Below, one piece after another: positions 49,165 through 49,737 of a stretch of DNA of 49,737 nt. A program made the position numbers and the translations under genes. Numbering within the stretch: the stretch's first letter is position 1; each line of letters begins with the position of its first letter. The stretch covers positions 1 to 49,737 of the forward strand of contig JBQTHM010000048.1 in assembly GCA_052389895.1 (NCBI GenBank), read 5' to 3'. The notes under the pieces are model-generated. The model was given only the letters and a program-made list of their open reading frames with translations, ran no database searches and was not told where the DNA came from. This stretch comes from CAVVXX01 sp052389895 (GTDB taxonomy: Bacteria > Pseudomonadota > Alphaproteobacteria > Micropepsales > Micropepsaceae).

Positions 49165-49248
49165 GTCCGCGATCCGCCTTCGCTGCTACGCAGCTTCGGC
49201 GGACGAGCTTCCTAACCCGCCGAAGCTTTAGCGAAGGCGGGAGCGGAC
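49165..49248. repeat. three-way-junction-like palindromic element
   Basis: GTCCGC (49165) pairs with GCGGAC (49248 end), enclosing two hairpins: CCGCC...GGCGG with an inner GCTGC/GCAGC, and CCCGCC...GGCGGG with an inner GAAGC/GCGAAG. The layout resembles mosaic intergenic repeats of alphaproteobacteria (RIME-like). It lies between the two phage-like small genes. Confidence 0.6.
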
Positions 49249-49265
49249 TGAGGGGGCGCGTTGCA

Positions 49266-49718
49266 TCACCGAATTCCAGTTGACTGCACGATGTTGGCAA
49301 AGGCGGTGACGGCGTTTTGCGCGGCGATGACGCCGGAAGGCAGCGCCGCGCCGCGTTCCCATTTGAAGCCAGGATCGCGCACGGTGCGCTCGGCGGCGGC
49401 CAGCATTTCCTCCACCACGATTTCCGTCTTGCCTATGGCAGAAACCACAGAAGGCGAGGAACAGAACGGCGGAGGCGCAACCGCTGACGGCAATGGGATT
49501 GCACCCGCTGTTGCGGGCTTGGCCGCACATGGCGGCTGGGCCTTGTAGCGCGCTGCAAGCGTCTTCGCGGTGAGGTACTGGCCTTCCGCCTGGAACACCG
49601 CCTGCTGCGGAGTTTGCGGCTCGACGAAGAAGGCATCGCGGATTTGCGCGCAGGCGGAAAAGCCGGCCATCATCACCGTTGCAATGACGATTGGCCTGAC
49701 TGGTTCTTTTTGTACCAA
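49266..49718 (-). CDS. probable lipoprotein of a type common in prophages
   Basis: 150 residues. Signal sequence IVIATVMMAGFSAC with lipobox FSAC (Cys23). The mature part is VEPQTPQQAVFQAEGQYLTAKTLAARYKAQPPCAAK, then CSSPSVVSAIGKTEIVVEEMLAAAERTVRDPG and a helical end. The TPQQAVF/AEG.Y start and the Cys-containing linker resemble small helical proteins carried by alphaproteobacterial phages; function unknown. The 48745 gene follows on the same strand after the structured intergenic region. Confidence 0.65.
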   Translation of the reverse strand: MVQKEPVRPIVIATVMMAGFSACAQIRDAFFVEPQTPQQAVFQAEGQYLTAKTLAARYKAQPPCAAKPATAGAIPLPSAVAPPPFCSSPSVVSAIGKTEIVVEEMLAAAERTVRDPGFKWERGAALPSGVIAAQNAVTAFANIVQSTGIR

Positions 49719-49737
49719 GCGGTTTGTTAGAAACTGG

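Overview
The window looks like a GC-rich alphaproteobacterial chromosome. The evidence is the dense, overlapping gene packing and several conserved linkages. The clearest is the run ccmE-ccmF-ccmH, a Do-family protease, an OmpR-type two-component pair, an HU gene and glnE, which resembles cycHJKL/degP/glnE neighbourhoods of Hyphomicrobiales (Rhizobiales) and relatives. The organism cannot be named from sequence alone. No rRNA, CRISPR array, integrase or complete insertion sequence was seen.

Region 1 (1-4080, minus strand): the N-terminal part of a Gfo/Idh/MocA oxidoreductase, a class II DAHP synthase, then glutathione reductase and ribose-5-phosphate isomerase overlapping by 8 bp. Region 2 (4250-6500): the most unusual stretch. 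Downstream of glmS lie two tandem, AT-richer cassettes. Each is bounded by inverted copies of a motif around GACTCTGACCCC, and each is separated from the next by a copy of the last ~20 codons of glmS. The cargo is a secreted protein, a short basic protein, a HEPN-motif protein and a small membrane protein. Region 3 (6482-9643): glmS and glmU, which make UDP-GlcNAc.

Region 4 (9930-14900): a cupredoxin, tRNA-Val(CAC) with a recognisable promoter, a coupled three-gene run (membrane protein, uracil-DNA-glycosylase-like protein, alpha/beta hydrolase lipoprotein), a VOC protein and small envelope proteins. Region 5 (15059-18124): exported proteins, including a three-gene run with an OmpA-family protein in the middle. 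Region 6 (18121-25744): a GFA-like zinc protein, dusA, a DUF1353 protein, a phosphohexomutase, pepN and an exported SRPBCC protein. Region 7 (25728-33627): an amine/polyamine-themed stretch with a PuuA-like glutamine synthetase, a GcvT-like protein, two amine-oxidase-fold flavoproteins, S-adenosylmethionine decarboxylase and spermidine synthase.

Region 8 (33614-43791): glnE, HU, a two-component pair with a DegP-like protease (envelope stress theme), and ccmH/F/E for cytochrome c maturation. Region 9 (43886-48508): envelope and unknown proteins, then a second two-component pair (FeuP/FeuQ or PhoP/PhoQ type) preceded by a PepSY-like secreted protein. Region 10 (48540-49737): a candidate small RNA or bidirectional terminator, palindromic intergenic repeats, and two small genes of a kind usually seen in prophages. 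Most start sites were chosen from ribosome-binding sites, signal peptides or overlaps, and alternatives are noted.
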